64,000 nucleotides of DNA from Thalassovita sp. (GTDB lineage Bacteria > Bacteroidota > Bacteroidia > Cytophagales > Flammeovirgaceae): the NCBI GenBank assembly GCA_002729595.1, contig PBYL01000192.1:62001-126000 (forward strand). The letters run 5' to 3'. Under the pieces are notes generated by a model. The model saw only the letters and a list, made by a program, of their open reading frames with translations. It made no database searches and was not told the origin of the DNA. Shown in pieces: positions 9,607 to 19,229 of this stretch. Position 1 is the first letter of the stretch. Every line of letters begins with the position of its first letter. The translations under genes were made by a program, and so were the position numbers.

Positions 9607-10186
9607 GATAAAAAAAAACTGTAATAAATTGTAATATGACACTAAGGTATGCGAAAAAGATGAGGAAAGTAAAATTTTTTACAAAAATATTTTAAAGTGA
9701 ATTTTTTTTTTACGATTTACAGGATTAAAAAAATATTTTATTAGATTTTTTCACGAATTCAAATTTTTTGCAAAGTAAGCCCTATTCCGAATTTTCAATT
9801 GTGAAAATTCGCTATGCCCTTCTTTTTTTTCTCTAAACAAGCACTTTTGCTACTATAAGTAGTATCATATGTATTTTCGCAGAAGAGAATTAATTAGTTA
9901 TTAAGCGAAAAAAAAGTTTGTGAAAAATTTATTTTTTAATTGAAGCTAAAAACAAATTTTTCAAAGCGAAATATTGTACTTTTTAAAGTTTTGAGGGACT
10001 AATTAAAATTCACTTTTGGATTGAACCTATATTTATTCGAAACAAAATTTTTTAAACAGTTTCCTTAAAAGAATGTAATTAATATAGCTAAGCCTTACTA
10101 TGTAAATTCTATCAGCCTCAGTATTGATTATTAGAAAGAATTAGTTAAGCTTGTTATCAAAAAAATAAGAAATTATCTAAACACAG
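9607..10186. other. Long AT-rich divergent intergenic region
   Basis: About 580 bp, very AT-rich with many A and T runs, separates the leftward cold-shock gene from the rightward CorA gene. Csp genes often have long 5' leaders that act as RNA thermosensors, so part of this may be transcribed leader. No specific cold-box or promoter was recognised, and no coding sequence is apparent. Confidence 0.3.
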
Positions 10187-11332
10187 ATGGCGAACAGTAT
10201 CAGTAAAACTCTCCAAAATACAACCAAGAAAATTAGACCTCCCAGACTCAACAGCTTAATAGGTGTATTTAACAGTAAAAACAGATCAGTAAATAAAGGG
10301 CTTGCTCCCGGTTCACTGGTTTTTATTGGTAACCGTAAAATGGATAAACCCAAAGTGCGGATTATCGATTACACCAACGAGCACTTTGATGAGAAAGAAC
10401 TTACCCTAGACGAACTCGATAAACTAGACGATTATAAAAATAGCAATACGGTAAGCTGGATAAACATAGATGGCTTACACGAAACCGAGCTTATAGGTAA
10501 AGTTGGTGAGATGTTCGATATACACCCACTTTTACAAGAAGATATTCTTAATACAGACCAAAGAGCAAAATTCGAAGATTTCGAAAACTATCTTTTTGTT
10601 ACTTTGAAGATGCTAAGCATTAACCGAGAAAATAACCATCTATCTAATGAGCAAATAAGTATCGTAATCCATAATAACTTTGTGCTCACTTTTCAGGAAA
10701 AAGAAGGTGATGTGTTTGATGCGGTGCGAGAGCGTATTAGGTTAAAAAGAGGGAAACTCAGAAATGTTGGTAACGACTATTTGGCTTATGCCCTGCTAGA
10801 TACCATCGTTGACAATTATATTTATTTGCTCGATCACTTAGGTGAGCATATTGAAGATTTGGAGATACAGTTGCTTAAAAAGCAGACCCAACAATTACTC
10901 AACAAAATCAACACATATAAACAGGAACTGCATTTTATATCTAAAGCAGTAAGACCTGTTAAAGAACTTATTAAAGATATAATTAGGTCAGAGTCTCCTA
11001 TTTTCCATAAAAAGACTTATCCGTATTTAAAAGATTTGCTGGATATAGCCACTCAGGCTACAGAAACCATAGAAACATTCAGGGAGGTACTTTCAGATTA
11101 TCTGAATATTTACCATACTGGTTTAAGTTCCCACCTGAATGAAATTATGAAGGTATTAACCATTTTTTCTGCCATCTTTATCCCGCTTACTTTTATTGCA
11201 GGTGTCTACGGAATGAACTTCGAACATATGCCAGAACTCCATTATAAATGGGGATACCCCGGAGTTTTAAGTCTTATGGGCATAGTCGGTTTTGCCATGT
11301 TCCTTTTCTTAAAATGGCGAAAATGGTTTTAA
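10187..11332 (+). CDS. corA: CorA-family magnesium/cobalt transporter
   Basis: A divalent cation channel of the inner membrane, 381 residues. The N-terminal two thirds form the soluble CorA funnel domain (about 60-310), and two C-terminal TM helices follow. The signature GMN sits at residues 342-344 in YGMNFEHMPE, at the end of TM1 as expected, and the chain ends with the basic KWRKWF tail. Standalone gene; the next gene is convergent with 16 bp between stops. The family call is firm; preference for Mg, Co or Ni is not determinable. Confidence 0.95.
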   Translation: MANSISKTLQNTTKKIRPPRLNSLIGVFNSKNRSVNKGLAPGSLVFIGNRKMDKPKVRIIDYTNEHFDEKELTLDELDKLDDYKNSNTVSWINIDGLHETELIGKVGEMFDIHPLLQEDILNTDQRAKFEDFENYLFVTLKMLSINRENNHLSNEQISIVIHNNFVLTFQEKEGDVFDAVRERIRLKRGKLRNVGNDYLAYALLDTIVDNYIYLLDHLGEHIEDLEIQLLKKQTQQLLNKINTYKQELHFISKAVRPVKELIKDIIRSESPIFHKKTYPYLKDLLDIATQATETIETFREVLSDYLNIYHTGLSSHLNEIMKVLTIFSAIFIPLTFIAGVYGMNFEHMPELHYKWGYPGVLSLMGIVGFAMFLFLKWRKWF

Positions 11333-11348
11333 CATTTTGTATCTAACA

Positions 11349-12386
11349 TTAATGATGGTGGTTGGAGCTTTGGTAGTGCTCTTTTATTAAATCTCTACCC
11401 CAGTCACCATCGTAATCTCTCCAAACTGTATGGATGTGGTTGGCATCGTTTTGCGTATTGTCAAACTCGATCAAAAAAGTCTTGCCTTGTATACAGTAGT
11501 AATGGCCTTCACCAAGTTTAGTCGCACCAGCCCAACCAAATTTAATCTCGTCTATTTCTTCCGTTTTTAATTGAGCCATTCTAGTTTCTGCCAGTTGTTT
11601 TGGCATGGCAGAAAGGTACTCATCAATCAATGTAAACAGTAAGTTTTGCTGTTGCTGATTCATGTCTTTAATCGCCAAACCATTGCCCGTATGCAAAGGA
11701 GAAATTTGTGGTTCTATCTCTGCCTGATTGGTACTTTGTATATCCCAAAAAGATTCTAGTTTGAAGATGGCTTTTTCTGCTTGAGATTTATCTAAAGAAT
11801 TAACCAGTTCCATCGCCAAATCTTCTTCTGCTTTTAAAGCTCTAAAACCTTTTCTCGGGCCTGCTTTTACTTCTGCCGGATTGGCACCATAAAACCTTGG
11901 GGTGTAAGACATTTTACCATCCACAATGGTAAAGTTGAGTGAAATATGATGCCCTTGAAAATTATATCCCCATAAAGTTTTGGTTGATGGATCGCCATAG
12001 ACAGATAAATAATATTGGTCATGATCGCGACGCTTTGGATCGTTTTCTATCACCGCCAACACATCTTCTAAACTGATAATGTCTTTTACTTTTTTATAAC
12101 CTTTTTCGCTGAGGTAAGACTGTAATAATTTATGCACCATCGCTTTTTGGCTATCATCCATTTCTTTAAGCGAAATGCCTGGTCGCTCCCAACTAGACCA
12201 AGGCAGATAGTGCCAGTTCATTCTGCTACTGTCTTCCAGAGACATATGAACCCGATTTCGCTTTTCCTCATCAAGGGAGTTTAAAAGAGCTAGGGCAATT
12301 TCTTCTGGTGTGTCTTCTTTGTTTAGCGCTAGAATTGCTACAAAAAGAGCAAAGAATAGAGGGATAAGGTAGATCAGTTTTCTCAT
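11349..12386 (-). CDS. DUF3500-family exported protein
   Basis: A 345-residue protein with an N-terminal hydrophobic signal or anchor (about residues 1-20). The body has the hallmarks of DUF3500: WGYNFQGHHISLNFTIVDG-like residues in the middle, FYGANPAEVKAGPR, LKAEEDLAMELV, and a C-terminal block with FDNTQNDANHIHTVWRD and GRDLIKEHY. These histidine- and asparagine-rich blocks look like an active or metal site, but the biochemical activity of the family is not established. It is convergent with corA and probably monocistronic. Confidence 0.88.
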   Translation of the reverse strand: MRKLIYLIPLFFALFVAILALNKEDTPEEIALALLNSLDEEKRNRVHMSLEDSSRMNWHYLPWSSWERPGISLKEMDDSQKAMVHKLLQSYLSEKGYKKVKDIISLEDVLAVIENDPKRRDHDQYYLSVYGDPSTKTLWGYNFQGHHISLNFTIVDGKMSYTPRFYGANPAEVKAGPRKGFRALKAEEDLAMELVNSLDKSQAEKAIFKLESFWDIQSTNQAEIEPQISPLHTGNGLAIKDMNQQQQNLLFTLIDEYLSAMPKQLAETRMAQLKTEEIDEIKFGWAGATKLGEGHYYCIQGKTFLIEFDNTQNDANHIHTVWRDYDGDWGRDLIKEHYQSSNHHH

Positions 12387-12531
12387 TTTCGATATTTACT
12401 AAAATTGTTAATTGATATTATAACAATATACAATATTAGTGAGAGAAATACGCCTGTTTGAGAAGGGAAAGTTCCTCCTTCAAATAGGTTTCTACCTCAA
12501 TTCGCATTTACACGTTCATCTCAAACCCTCA

Positions 12532-13200
12532 TCACAACAACTCAATGCTGTTTCTGCCCATTTTTATCATGCCTTTCTTTTCCATCTGCTTGAGTAATCT
12601 TGAGATTACTACACGGGTAGAATTAAGTTTTTCGGCAATATCTTGATGCGTGGTTTTAATGATATTTGAGTTCGTAGTTTCTGCTCGGTCTTTTATATAT
12701 TTAAGCAAGCGCTCGTCCATTTTCAAGAAAGCAATGCTATCTATGGTAGTAAGTAATTCTTGAAAACGTCTCTGGTAAATTTGCATCACAAAGCTTTTCC
12801 AACTTGAAAACTGAGACATCCAAGCATCCATATAATGCGATGGTACTTTTATCAGTTCTGTATCTTCTACTGCTAAAGCTTTTATGTGGCTGCGCTGATT
12901 TGCCATACAACAAGTAAGCGACATAGCGCAAGTATCTCCCGGTTGTAAATAGTAAAGAAATATCTCATTACCGTTTTCATCTTCTCTTATAATTTTGATG
13001 AGACCAGTAGTAATTAAAGGAACACTTTTAATAAAGTCTCCGATATCCATAAGTAATTCTCCTGCACGAACTTTTTTTACAACTCCATTTTCAGCTATAA
13101 GCGCTCTAAGCTTTGGCTCTGTTAATTGATAGAAGTGCCCTTGCAAAAGCTCTTCTATTTCACCTTTTGTAGTTATATCCATTATATATTTTGTAGCCAA
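12532..13200 (-). CDS. Crp/Fnr-family transcription regulator
   Basis: A 222-residue regulator with an N-terminal cyclic-nucleotide-binding-like beta roll (about 25-145) and a C-terminal winged HTH (about 150-222). The recognition region is THQDIAEKLNSTRVVISRLL. A pair of cysteines, TCCM, lies near residue 98, but there is no Fnr-type N-terminal cysteine cluster, so redox sensing is not supported. An alternative ATG seven codons downstream (MDITTKGE) is equally plausible. It lies downstream of and in the same direction as the SusC/SusD pair, separated from it by a terminator. Target genes unknown. Confidence 0.9.
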   Translation of the reverse strand: MATKYIMDITTKGEIEELLQGHFYQLTEPKLRALIAENGVVKKVRAGELLMDIGDFIKSVPLITTGLIKIIREDENGNEIFLYYLQPGDTCAMSLTCCMANQRSHIKALAVEDTELIKVPSHYMDAWMSQFSSWKSFVMQIYQRRFQELLTTIDSIAFLKMDERLLKYIKDRAETTNSNIIKTTHQDIAEKLNSTRVVISRLLKQMEKKGMIKMGRNSIELL

Positions 13201-13256
13201 TTGTTTGTCCTACCTAAAAAATCAATTTAAAGTTAAAAAAGTTTGGGTAGTTAATT

Positions 13257-13285
13257 GAAAAAAGCCAATCATAATTGAATGGCTT
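13257..13285 (-). terminator. Probable terminator after the SusD gene
   Basis: Leftward, AAGCCA pairs with TGGCTT across a 12-nt loop and a T-rich tract follows. It lies 30 bp after the SusD stop and separates the uptake operon from the Crp/Fnr gene. Confidence 0.65.
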
Positions 13286-13314
13286 ATAAAACATGATGAA
13301 AAAATATATCAGTA

Positions 13315-14706
13315 TTATTGATTTACTTCTGTCTTGCTGAAAATTCCCGGATCATCGGGTGCATTGCTATTGGCGTTTAATTCATCCTGAGAAACAATAA
13401 ACCTTTCTGGATACTGCGTAATCTCCGGCGTATTAAAAGGTATCGGAATAGCAATATCGGCATCTTCTTTTCTCAACCTTCTTGCATCATTAAAAGGAAT
13501 AAACTGACCATAACCCGACACATAGCGCTCTTCAATAATCTCTCTTAGTAAAGCCCTGTCTTTATCAATCCCGTCCGAATTTTCAATACCACCATTTTCA
13601 AAATCGGCTTCGTCGTATGATTCATATAATAATGTGCCTCCTGTGTTTGCCATGTTAAATGAAGCGCCTGAGTTTAAATAAGCTCTTAACTCATTGAGGT
13701 GTGTTAAACCTGTGGCAAAGTCTTCTGTTCTGGCGCCGGCTTCTGCCAAAATCAATAAATTTTCTTCGAATAAAATTAATGGTTGCGGTGTGGTTTGAGC
13801 TCCTACGCCTATTTCACCTGCGCCATCTGTACCATCGTAATAGAAGAAGTTAGCTCTTGCCTCTTCGTTTGTTTTGGCATTGTTTCTCGAATCAGCATTT
13901 TCAGGATCGAGTAAAGATTCAAAATAGGTTCCGATGGAAGTCATGTATCCACCACGCGCTTCGGCAAAGGAATACAACAAATTACTATCGCCATTGCCAA
14001 CAACTCCCGGTGGATAAAACTTCATAGAATTATCACCAGAAGAAATTCCATTTTGTGCAGCGGCATAGGCATCAGCATAATTTTTAGTTTGCAAGTAATA
14101 GCGAGCTTTTAATGTATAAGCTGCTTCTATCCATTTTTCGGGTGTACCTCCATAAAAAATATCCTGAGTATTAGAAACCGTAGCGGGAACAGATTCCAAA
14201 TTGATAATGGCTTCATCTAAAATACTTTGCAATTGTTGATACACGGATGACTGCGTATCGAATGCCGGATTTGCAATATCAGATACTACTTCTGAGTAGG
14301 GAACACTACCAAAGATAGAAGTAGCTGTTCCCACAACATGGGCTTCTAAAACTTTGGTTATTCCTTGCATCAGTCCATCATCCGGCAGACTTTCCCGAAT
14401 GACTCTCCCTTGGTTAAGCACACCTACATAAATGGCTTCCCAAGTATCATTGGCTTCTTCTGAAGTGATATTATAGGTGTAAAGACTTCCGTATAACAAA
14501 GTAAGACCTTTGTATTGCCCACTCCACATTGCCGAAATTCTCTGCATATGGCTCACTTGTACGGTAATGTCTGCCAGCATCATTCCTTTTAATAAAAGTT
14601 CTGCCGGCACATCTACTGGTTCGTTCGGATTTTGGTTGATGTCGTCCACCAAGTTTTCGCAAGAAATGGCAGATAAAATCAATATGGCTATTAAAATTTT
14701 TTTCAT
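13315..14706 (-). CDS. SusD/RagB-like nutrient-binding lipoprotein
   Basis: Surface lipoprotein that works as the lid of a SusC channel, 463 residues. The N-terminus is a lipoprotein signal (ILSAISCE, Cys16). The body has the helical TPR-like region typical of the SusD-like_2 group, for example the EKWIEAAYTLKARYYLQ helix and the conserved C-terminal block with NDARRLRK, IPFNTPEI and YPERFIVSQ. It directly follows the SusC-like gene with a 27-bp gap. No glycosidase sits beside the pair, so the imported substrate (glycan, peptide or other) cannot be inferred. Confidence 0.93.
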   Translation of the reverse strand: MKKILIAILILSAISCENLVDDINQNPNEPVDVPAELLLKGMMLADITVQVSHMQRISAMWSGQYKGLTLLYGSLYTYNITSEEANDTWEAIYVGVLNQGRVIRESLPDDGLMQGITKVLEAHVVGTATSIFGSVPYSEVVSDIANPAFDTQSSVYQQLQSILDEAIINLESVPATVSNTQDIFYGGTPEKWIEAAYTLKARYYLQTKNYADAYAAAQNGISSGDNSMKFYPPGVVGNGDSNLLYSFAEARGGYMTSIGTYFESLLDPENADSRNNAKTNEEARANFFYYDGTDGAGEIGVGAQTTPQPLILFEENLLILAEAGARTEDFATGLTHLNELRAYLNSGASFNMANTGGTLLYESYDEADFENGGIENSDGIDKDRALLREIIEERYVSGYGQFIPFNDARRLRKEDADIAIPIPFNTPEITQYPERFIVSQDELNANSNAPDDPGIFSKTEVNQ

Positions 14707-14733
14707 GTTGAAATTCTTTTATTTATCTGTCGA

Positions 14734-17700
14734 TTAATAATTCACTTTTACAGCAAAGAGATAAGACCTTGTACCCGGATTGGTGAAATAGTCTATACCA
14801 TATCCGTTACCCACACCAAATTGATTGGTTTCAGGGTCAACTCCCACTAGGTTAGTCCATAGTTTGAGGTTACGACCTGTGAGTGTGAAGACAACAGAAC
14901 TGAGTTTGGTTTTCTCTCTAAAACCCGGTGAGTTTAAAGTATAAGAAAGTGAAATTTCTCTTAGTTTGGTCCAAGTGCCTTTGTTAAGCGCAAACTCATT
15001 AATTACGGAGCTACCAAAACCTGCACCTCTGGAAGTATACCAAGCCTGATCTAGCAAAACAGGACCCGCACCAAAATCGGCAATATTACCTCTTACTGTT
15101 GAACCTGCTCCGAACACTTCGCCATTTACATTTCTCAGCTCCTGGGTTAGGGTAACTTCATTACCTACATCGGCATGGGTACCAAAGTTTTGAAGAATAA
15201 ATCTGGTTCTTTCGGCAAAATCTCCACCGTGGAAATGCTCAAACAAAACATTCAACGCCAAACCTTTGTAAGATGCTTTAAAGCCTAAACCTCCTCTCCA
15301 ATCTGGATTTGGGTCGCCAACTACTCCTTGGTCTGGTGCTAACTGAGGAAATCCATTATCGTCTAGATCGTAAGTGCCATCTTCGTTTCTAATTGCTCTT
15401 GAGCTATACAAAACACCAGACGGATAACCTACCACCGCTCTCGAAGAAATAGAACCACCCGGAGTATAGTCTATAGATTCGGTACCTTGCAAATCGAGTA
15501 CTTCATTTCTATTATTATTGAAATTTCCATAAATGCTCATACTCAAATCTGCTTTGCGCAAAAAGTTGTATTCTGCATCTAACTCGATACCCTTATTCTC
15601 CATGGTGGCAGCATTGGCATATTGATTATTAAAACCAGTAGTTGGTGCCTTGCCAACATCAATCAACAAATCTTCGATCTTGTTTTGGTAATAGGTAAAG
15701 CCAAGAATAATTCTGTTATCTACAAACCTTAAATCAGTGCCTATCTCCCATTCGGTTTTTACTTCTGGTTTCAGTTGAGGGTTTCCTTCATCATCGTTCA
15801 ACCTAAAGCCACCATCAAATAATTGAATATCTAAACCATCGCTATAGGCATAGTAAGAAAAACTCTCATAAGTAGTTTCAAATTTGTGCGGGTCTGGTTG
15901 CACACCCACTCTACCCCAAGAAGCTCTCAGTTTACCAAAAGAAAGAAAGTTAAGATTGCTTAGCGATGGCAACTCTGTAAACTGCCAAGCTACATCTGCC
16001 GATGGATAAAAGAAACCGCCATCAATGGTCGAAGCCACTTCATATGCACCCGATAGGTTTACAAATACCTGATTGTACAAATCGAAACCTAAGACTGAGT
16101 AAAGTCTGTTTGATCTGATAAATCTTCTGTCGTTTTCAATATCTGTGATGGATGGTGCGATTTCGAAATTAGGCAAATAAGAATCGAAAAGGAAAGACTG
16201 ATTTTCTATATACACACGCTTTCTCTTTCTATCATTTATGTTCCAGCCGACTGTAAAGTTGGTAGATATGTTATCATTTATATCAAAAAATGTTCGGGCA
16301 ATCGCATCAAAATTGTATTCGGTTTCCGTGTAAGTCTCATCTCTCAAACTACCATTTACCCTGTCTGCACCGGCTGTTCCTTTAGGGAAAAAATACACCC
16401 TGTTATCTGTATAAGAATCTACACCTCCTCTCAAAACCACATCTACAAAATCTAAAGGAGAAACCGTAATTTCTGAGTTTACTATAAACCTGTCTACCTT
16501 GGTATCACTTGTTTGTTGGTTTGTTGTCCAAAGTGGATTGTTGTAAATCGGGTTGAGGTTGTTGCCCAAATAGCGGCGGTAACTTCTATGTCTGTTTCTG
16601 TACGGATTGCCGGCATCATCGTAATATGTCCCGATATAATCAGTAATGTCGAAATCTGGTGCTCCACGAAGCAAACCAAGATACAAACCCGCCGTGTTAG
16701 AACTTTGCTGAATTCTGTTTGAAACTGATCGCGTATAACCCGCTTTGGTTTTCATACTAACATACTCATTAAAAGTGTAAGTGTTATTTAGCCTAAGGGT
16801 TGTTCTTCGGTAATCACTGTTTTTAATAATACCTTCTTGATTTAAATCTCCGATGCTAAAGAAGAAAGTAGCCTTTTCACTACCACCACTCAAGCTTAGG
16901 TTTTGCTCCAAGAAATTTCCATTTTTAAAAACATCATTGAAGTTATCATCTAAATAAGTTTCTTGAGAGTTTTTAGAGATGATGGGATAATACCTGTTTC
17001 CATTATCCGATTCAAAATATTCTCCGCTGGTATCAAGCTCATCGGCTGCTCCAGAGCGGTCTGCAATTTTATCTCCCCAAGAAGTAGAACTGGTTGGGCT
17101 ATAAACTCCACCTGAACCTTGGCCGAACTTATCTTGCAATGGGTGTCTTACATTAATTTCATCAATAGAATAGGTTGCTCCATAAGACACATTAATCTTA
17201 GAATTGAGCTTACCAGATTTTGTAGTAATTACAATTACTCCGTTTGCAGCTCTTGAACCCCACAATGCCGCTGCCGATGCTCCTTTTAGAATCTGCACAG
17301 ATTCGATGTCGTTGGGGTTAATGTCGTTTAGGCGAGATTGTTGAGACACACCACCATCTCTACTACTGCCTTCGCCATACAGGTTGGAGTTACTCACCGG
17401 AATACCATCTAGAATAATGAGCGGTTGGGTATCTCCCGAAATGGTATTTGTACCTCTAATTTGAATAAGTGAGCCAGCTCCCGGGTCACCATTCGAGCGA
17501 GAAATTCTCACTCCGGCTGCCCGACCTGCTAAGCCATTAATTAAACCAGATTCGCCAGAGCGCACCAAATCTTCTGACGAAACCTGCGCACTCGTGGCTC
17601 CTAGTTTATCTCTGTCTTCTTTAAAACCAAGAGCTGTAACTACAACCTCATTCATCTGCTGAATGTCTTCTTCCATAGTTACATTCATTACAGATTGGTT

Positions 17701-17955
17701 GCCCACTGCAATTTCCTGATTTTTATAGCCTATAAAGCTATACAATAAGGTAGCTTCTGCTGGTACTTCGAGCGAATACTTTCCATCGATGTTGGTGGTG
17801 GTACCTTTGGTAGTACCTTTAATAATCACATTTACACCCACCATCGGATTGTTGGTAAGGTCTTTAATAGTACCAGTTACCGTTCGGGTTTGCGCCAGTA
17901 AGTAATTACCAGAAAATAATAACCCGATCAGAATCGTAGTAAAAAATCTGTTCAT
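14734..17955 (-). CDS. SusC/RagA-like TonB-dependent outer membrane transporter
   Basis: A 1073-residue TonB-linked channel. After a signal peptide (cleavage near LLAQT) comes a carboxypeptidase-like beta-sandwich domain (about 25-105, VTGTIKDLTNNPMVGVNV...). The plug follows, with the SusC-type signature LIILDGIPV and the VQILKGASAAALWGSRAANGVI segment near 220-245, then the 22-strand barrel to the C-terminal aromatic residue. It forms an operon with the SusD-like gene. About 230 bp of AT-rich DNA upstream separates it from the toxin locus and should hold the promoter. No anti-sigma factor gene is adjacent. Confidence 0.95.
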   Translation of the reverse strand: MNRFFTTILIGLLFSGNYLLAQTRTVTGTIKDLTNNPMVGVNVIIKGTTKGTTTNIDGKYSLEVPAEATLLYSFIGYKNQEIAVGNQSVMNVTMEEDIQQMNEVVVTALGFKEDRDKLGATSAQVSSEDLVRSGESGLINGLAGRAAGVRISRSNGDPGAGSLIQIRGTNTISGDTQPLIILDGIPVSNSNLYGEGSSRDGGVSQQSRLNDINPNDIESVQILKGASAAALWGSRAANGVIVITTKSGKLNSKINVSYGATYSIDEINVRHPLQDKFGQGSGGVYSPTSSTSWGDKIADRSGAADELDTSGEYFESDNGNRYYPIISKNSQETYLDDNFNDVFKNGNFLEQNLSLSGGSEKATFFFSIGDLNQEGIIKNSDYRRTTLRLNNTYTFNEYVSMKTKAGYTRSVSNRIQQSSNTAGLYLGLLRGAPDFDITDYIGTYYDDAGNPYRNRHRSYRRYLGNNLNPIYNNPLWTTNQQTSDTKVDRFIVNSEITVSPLDFVDVVLRGGVDSYTDNRVYFFPKGTAGADRVNGSLRDETYTETEYNFDAIARTFFDINDNISTNFTVGWNINDRKRKRVYIENQSFLFDSYLPNFEIAPSITDIENDRRFIRSNRLYSVLGFDLYNQVFVNLSGAYEVASTIDGGFFYPSADVAWQFTELPSLSNLNFLSFGKLRASWGRVGVQPDPHKFETTYESFSYYAYSDGLDIQLFDGGFRLNDDEGNPQLKPEVKTEWEIGTDLRFVDNRIILGFTYYQNKIEDLLIDVGKAPTTGFNNQYANAATMENKGIELDAEYNFLRKADLSMSIYGNFNNNRNEVLDLQGTESIDYTPGGSISSRAVVGYPSGVLYSSRAIRNEDGTYDLDDNGFPQLAPDQGVVGDPNPDWRGGLGFKASYKGLALNVLFEHFHGGDFAERTRFILQNFGTHADVGNEVTLTQELRNVNGEVFGAGSTVRGNIADFGAGPVLLDQAWYTSRGAGFGSSVINEFALNKGTWTKLREISLSYTLNSPGFREKTKLSSVVFTLTGRNLKLWTNLVGVDPETNQFGVGNGYGIDYFTNPGTRSYLFAVKVNY

Positions 17956-18189
17956 AGGTATGGATTAGGGTTAAAAAAATAATTTGCACTAATAGGTTAA
18001 TTGTGCTGGTTGCTGTGTAGTAAATTGAGGCAATGCAAGTTAGAAAGGGCGCAATAAATTATGCATCACCTGTAAGGTGGTAAATTTTCTGATCGAAAGG
18101 CTACAAAAAGGTATAACAAAAATAAGTTTTTATTGTGTATATGTTGTTATGAATTACACTAAAAGTATTTTTTTATTGATGGAAGGATG

Positions 18190-18309
18190 AAATCTTTTAT
18201 AATACCACTTCCCCTAAAATAGGTGATTTTTTATTGAGAGGGATTTTTAGGTAGAATGCCCATAAACTAAAAAATCCTGCTAAATGGCAGGAATTACGCA
18301 GTGGTGAGA
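18190..18309. repeat. 120-bp direct repeat, copy 1
   Basis: This copy matches 18983-19102 at 118 of 120 positions; differences are T/G in AGGTGAT versus AGGGGAT and G/A in GAATGCCC versus GAATACCC. Together the copies bracket the gene at 18345-18899. The repeat contains a leftward terminator hairpin. A shorter relative of its central part recurs at about 25306-25340. Confidence 0.95.
18268..18291 (-). terminator. Leftward terminator within the 120-bp repeat
   Basis: Leftward, CCTGC pairs with GCAGG around a CATTTA loop and is followed by ATTTTTTAG. It lies downstream of the 18345-18899 gene and is the likely end of its transcript. Confidence 0.7.
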
Positions 18310-18344
18310 GGATATGCTTTACAAGTGGGTTTTCAGGTCAATAA

Positions 18345-18899
18345 TTATTCTTCTTTTAATATTAAGTCAACTACTTTAGATGTTTGAGGATATTTAATTG
18401 CATAGATAATAGGAACCGTATCTCCAATACTAAATAAATCGTATACTAATTTTTTATTCCCATTTACATCGGGCAATTTATCAAAAGAGCCTGAATATTC
18501 GATATCGTTCACGATGTATTTATAGTATATCCCTCTAAACTGACTTTGTCTTTCTATTTCTACTATAATTCCAATACTTCGTTTTGAATGATTTTCTAAT
18601 GAAATATTTTTAATATGTTCAGGTATATAAATACCTAAAACGAGAGCAATTAAAGAAATACTTAAACATATTATTACTATTAACTGCAATACAGTAAAAG
18701 AAACTCGATTTTTAATTTGAAGAGATATTCTTCTTATAACAATAAATGTACATGGCATGTATAAAAGAACCAAGATGAATATAGGTACAGAAGAAGCATC
18801 TCTATTTAAACCCTTATATATTAAGTATAAAGGTGTAGAAACATATAGTACTACTGAAAATATTAAAAATAAAAAATAATTTGTTTTAATTTCCTTCAT
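18345..18899 (-). CDS. Three-TM membrane protein, candidate immunity protein
   Basis: From the ATG at 18899 the product is 184 residues (MKEIKTNYF...). A longer frame reaches 18947, but its start overlaps a coding remnant that ends at 18886, so the internal ATG is preferred. Three hydrophobic segments (about 8-30, 38-57 and 68-95) precede a C-terminal soluble domain. That domain's pattern, RSIGIIVEIE, FRGIYYKYIVND, IEYSG and PIIYAIKYP, resembles the neighbouring 138-residue membrane protein at 20862. The gene directly follows a toxin-tip-like remnant, which is the position of an immunity gene. It lies between two nearly identical 120-bp repeats. Function is inferred only. Confidence 0.55.
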   Translation of the reverse strand: MKEIKTNYFLFLIFSVVLYVSTPLYLIYKGLNRDASSVPIFILVLLYMPCTFIVIRRISLQIKNRVSFTVLQLIVIICLSISLIALVLGIYIPEHIKNISLENHSKRSIGIIVEIERQSQFRGIYYKYIVNDIEYSGSFDKLPDVNGNKKLVYDLFSIGDTVPIIYAIKYPQTSKVVDLILKEE

Positions 18900-19023
18900 A
18901 TAATTCGACAACATCATAATTTTTATTGTGATCAAAAACCCATTCACTTACCTCATCTTCATTCTCTGTAATAGTAGAGATCAAATCTTTTATAATACCA
19001 CTTCCCCTAAAATAGGGGATTTT
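18886..19023 (-). pseudogene. Coding remnant ahead of the 184-residue gene (possible toxin tip)
   Basis: A 45-codon open stretch without a start codon ends at the TAA at 18888-18886 and overlaps the ATG of the next gene by 14 bases. Its last part (DLISTITENEDEVSEWVFDH, then a tyrosine-rich end) looks like genuine acidic protein sequence. It is best read as the surviving 3' end of a toxin gene translationally coupled to an immunity gene. Its upstream part lies within the 120-bp repeat. No domain is recognised. Confidence 0.4.
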
Positions 19024-19102
19024 TTATTGAGAGGGATTTTTAGGTAGAATACCCATAAACTAAAAAATCCTGCTAAATGGCAGGAATTACGCAGTGGTGA
19101 GA
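18983..19102. repeat. 120-bp direct repeat, copy 2
   Basis: Second copy of the repeat at 18190-18309, same orientation, 118 of 120 identical. The distance between equivalent points is 793 bp. It lies upstream of the 184-residue gene and also contains the leftward terminator hairpin. Confidence 0.95.
19062..19084 (-). terminator. Leftward terminator hairpin in repeat copy 2
   Basis: The same CCTGC/GCAGG hairpin with a leftward T tract as in copy 1. It would stop any leftward transcript arriving from the right, so the 184-residue gene probably has its own promoter between here and 18899. Confidence 0.6.
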
Positions 19103-19229
19103 AGTGATATGCTAGGTACGAGTGGAGAATGCTAACTGTGATTGAAGCTTATGTACTAAATTTTAGGACTAAACAAGCTTATGCTTTAAAAAAACAAATA
19201 ATTTAGATTTTAAATTATTTGATAATTCT

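Noticed and set aside
9607-9642. Upstream extension of the cold-shock protein
   Set aside because: The twelve extra residues are hydrophobic and absent from the Csp family; the internal ATG gives the standard length.
12532-13200. Fnr-type iron-sulfur sensing by the Crp/Fnr regulator
   Set aside because: Only a CC pair in the beta roll is present, without the N-terminal cysteine cluster needed.
18150-18232. Short leftward frame (YFRGSGIIKDF, then ILPSIKKYF) in repeat copy 1 as another toxin tail
   Set aside because: It shares its first part with the repeat, has no start and no partner gene downstream; too short to support.
18345-18947. Longer start (GTG at 18947) for the 184-residue gene
   Set aside because: The added 16 residues overlap a coding remnant in another frame, and the ATG at 18899 overlaps that remnant's stop in a coupling arrangement.
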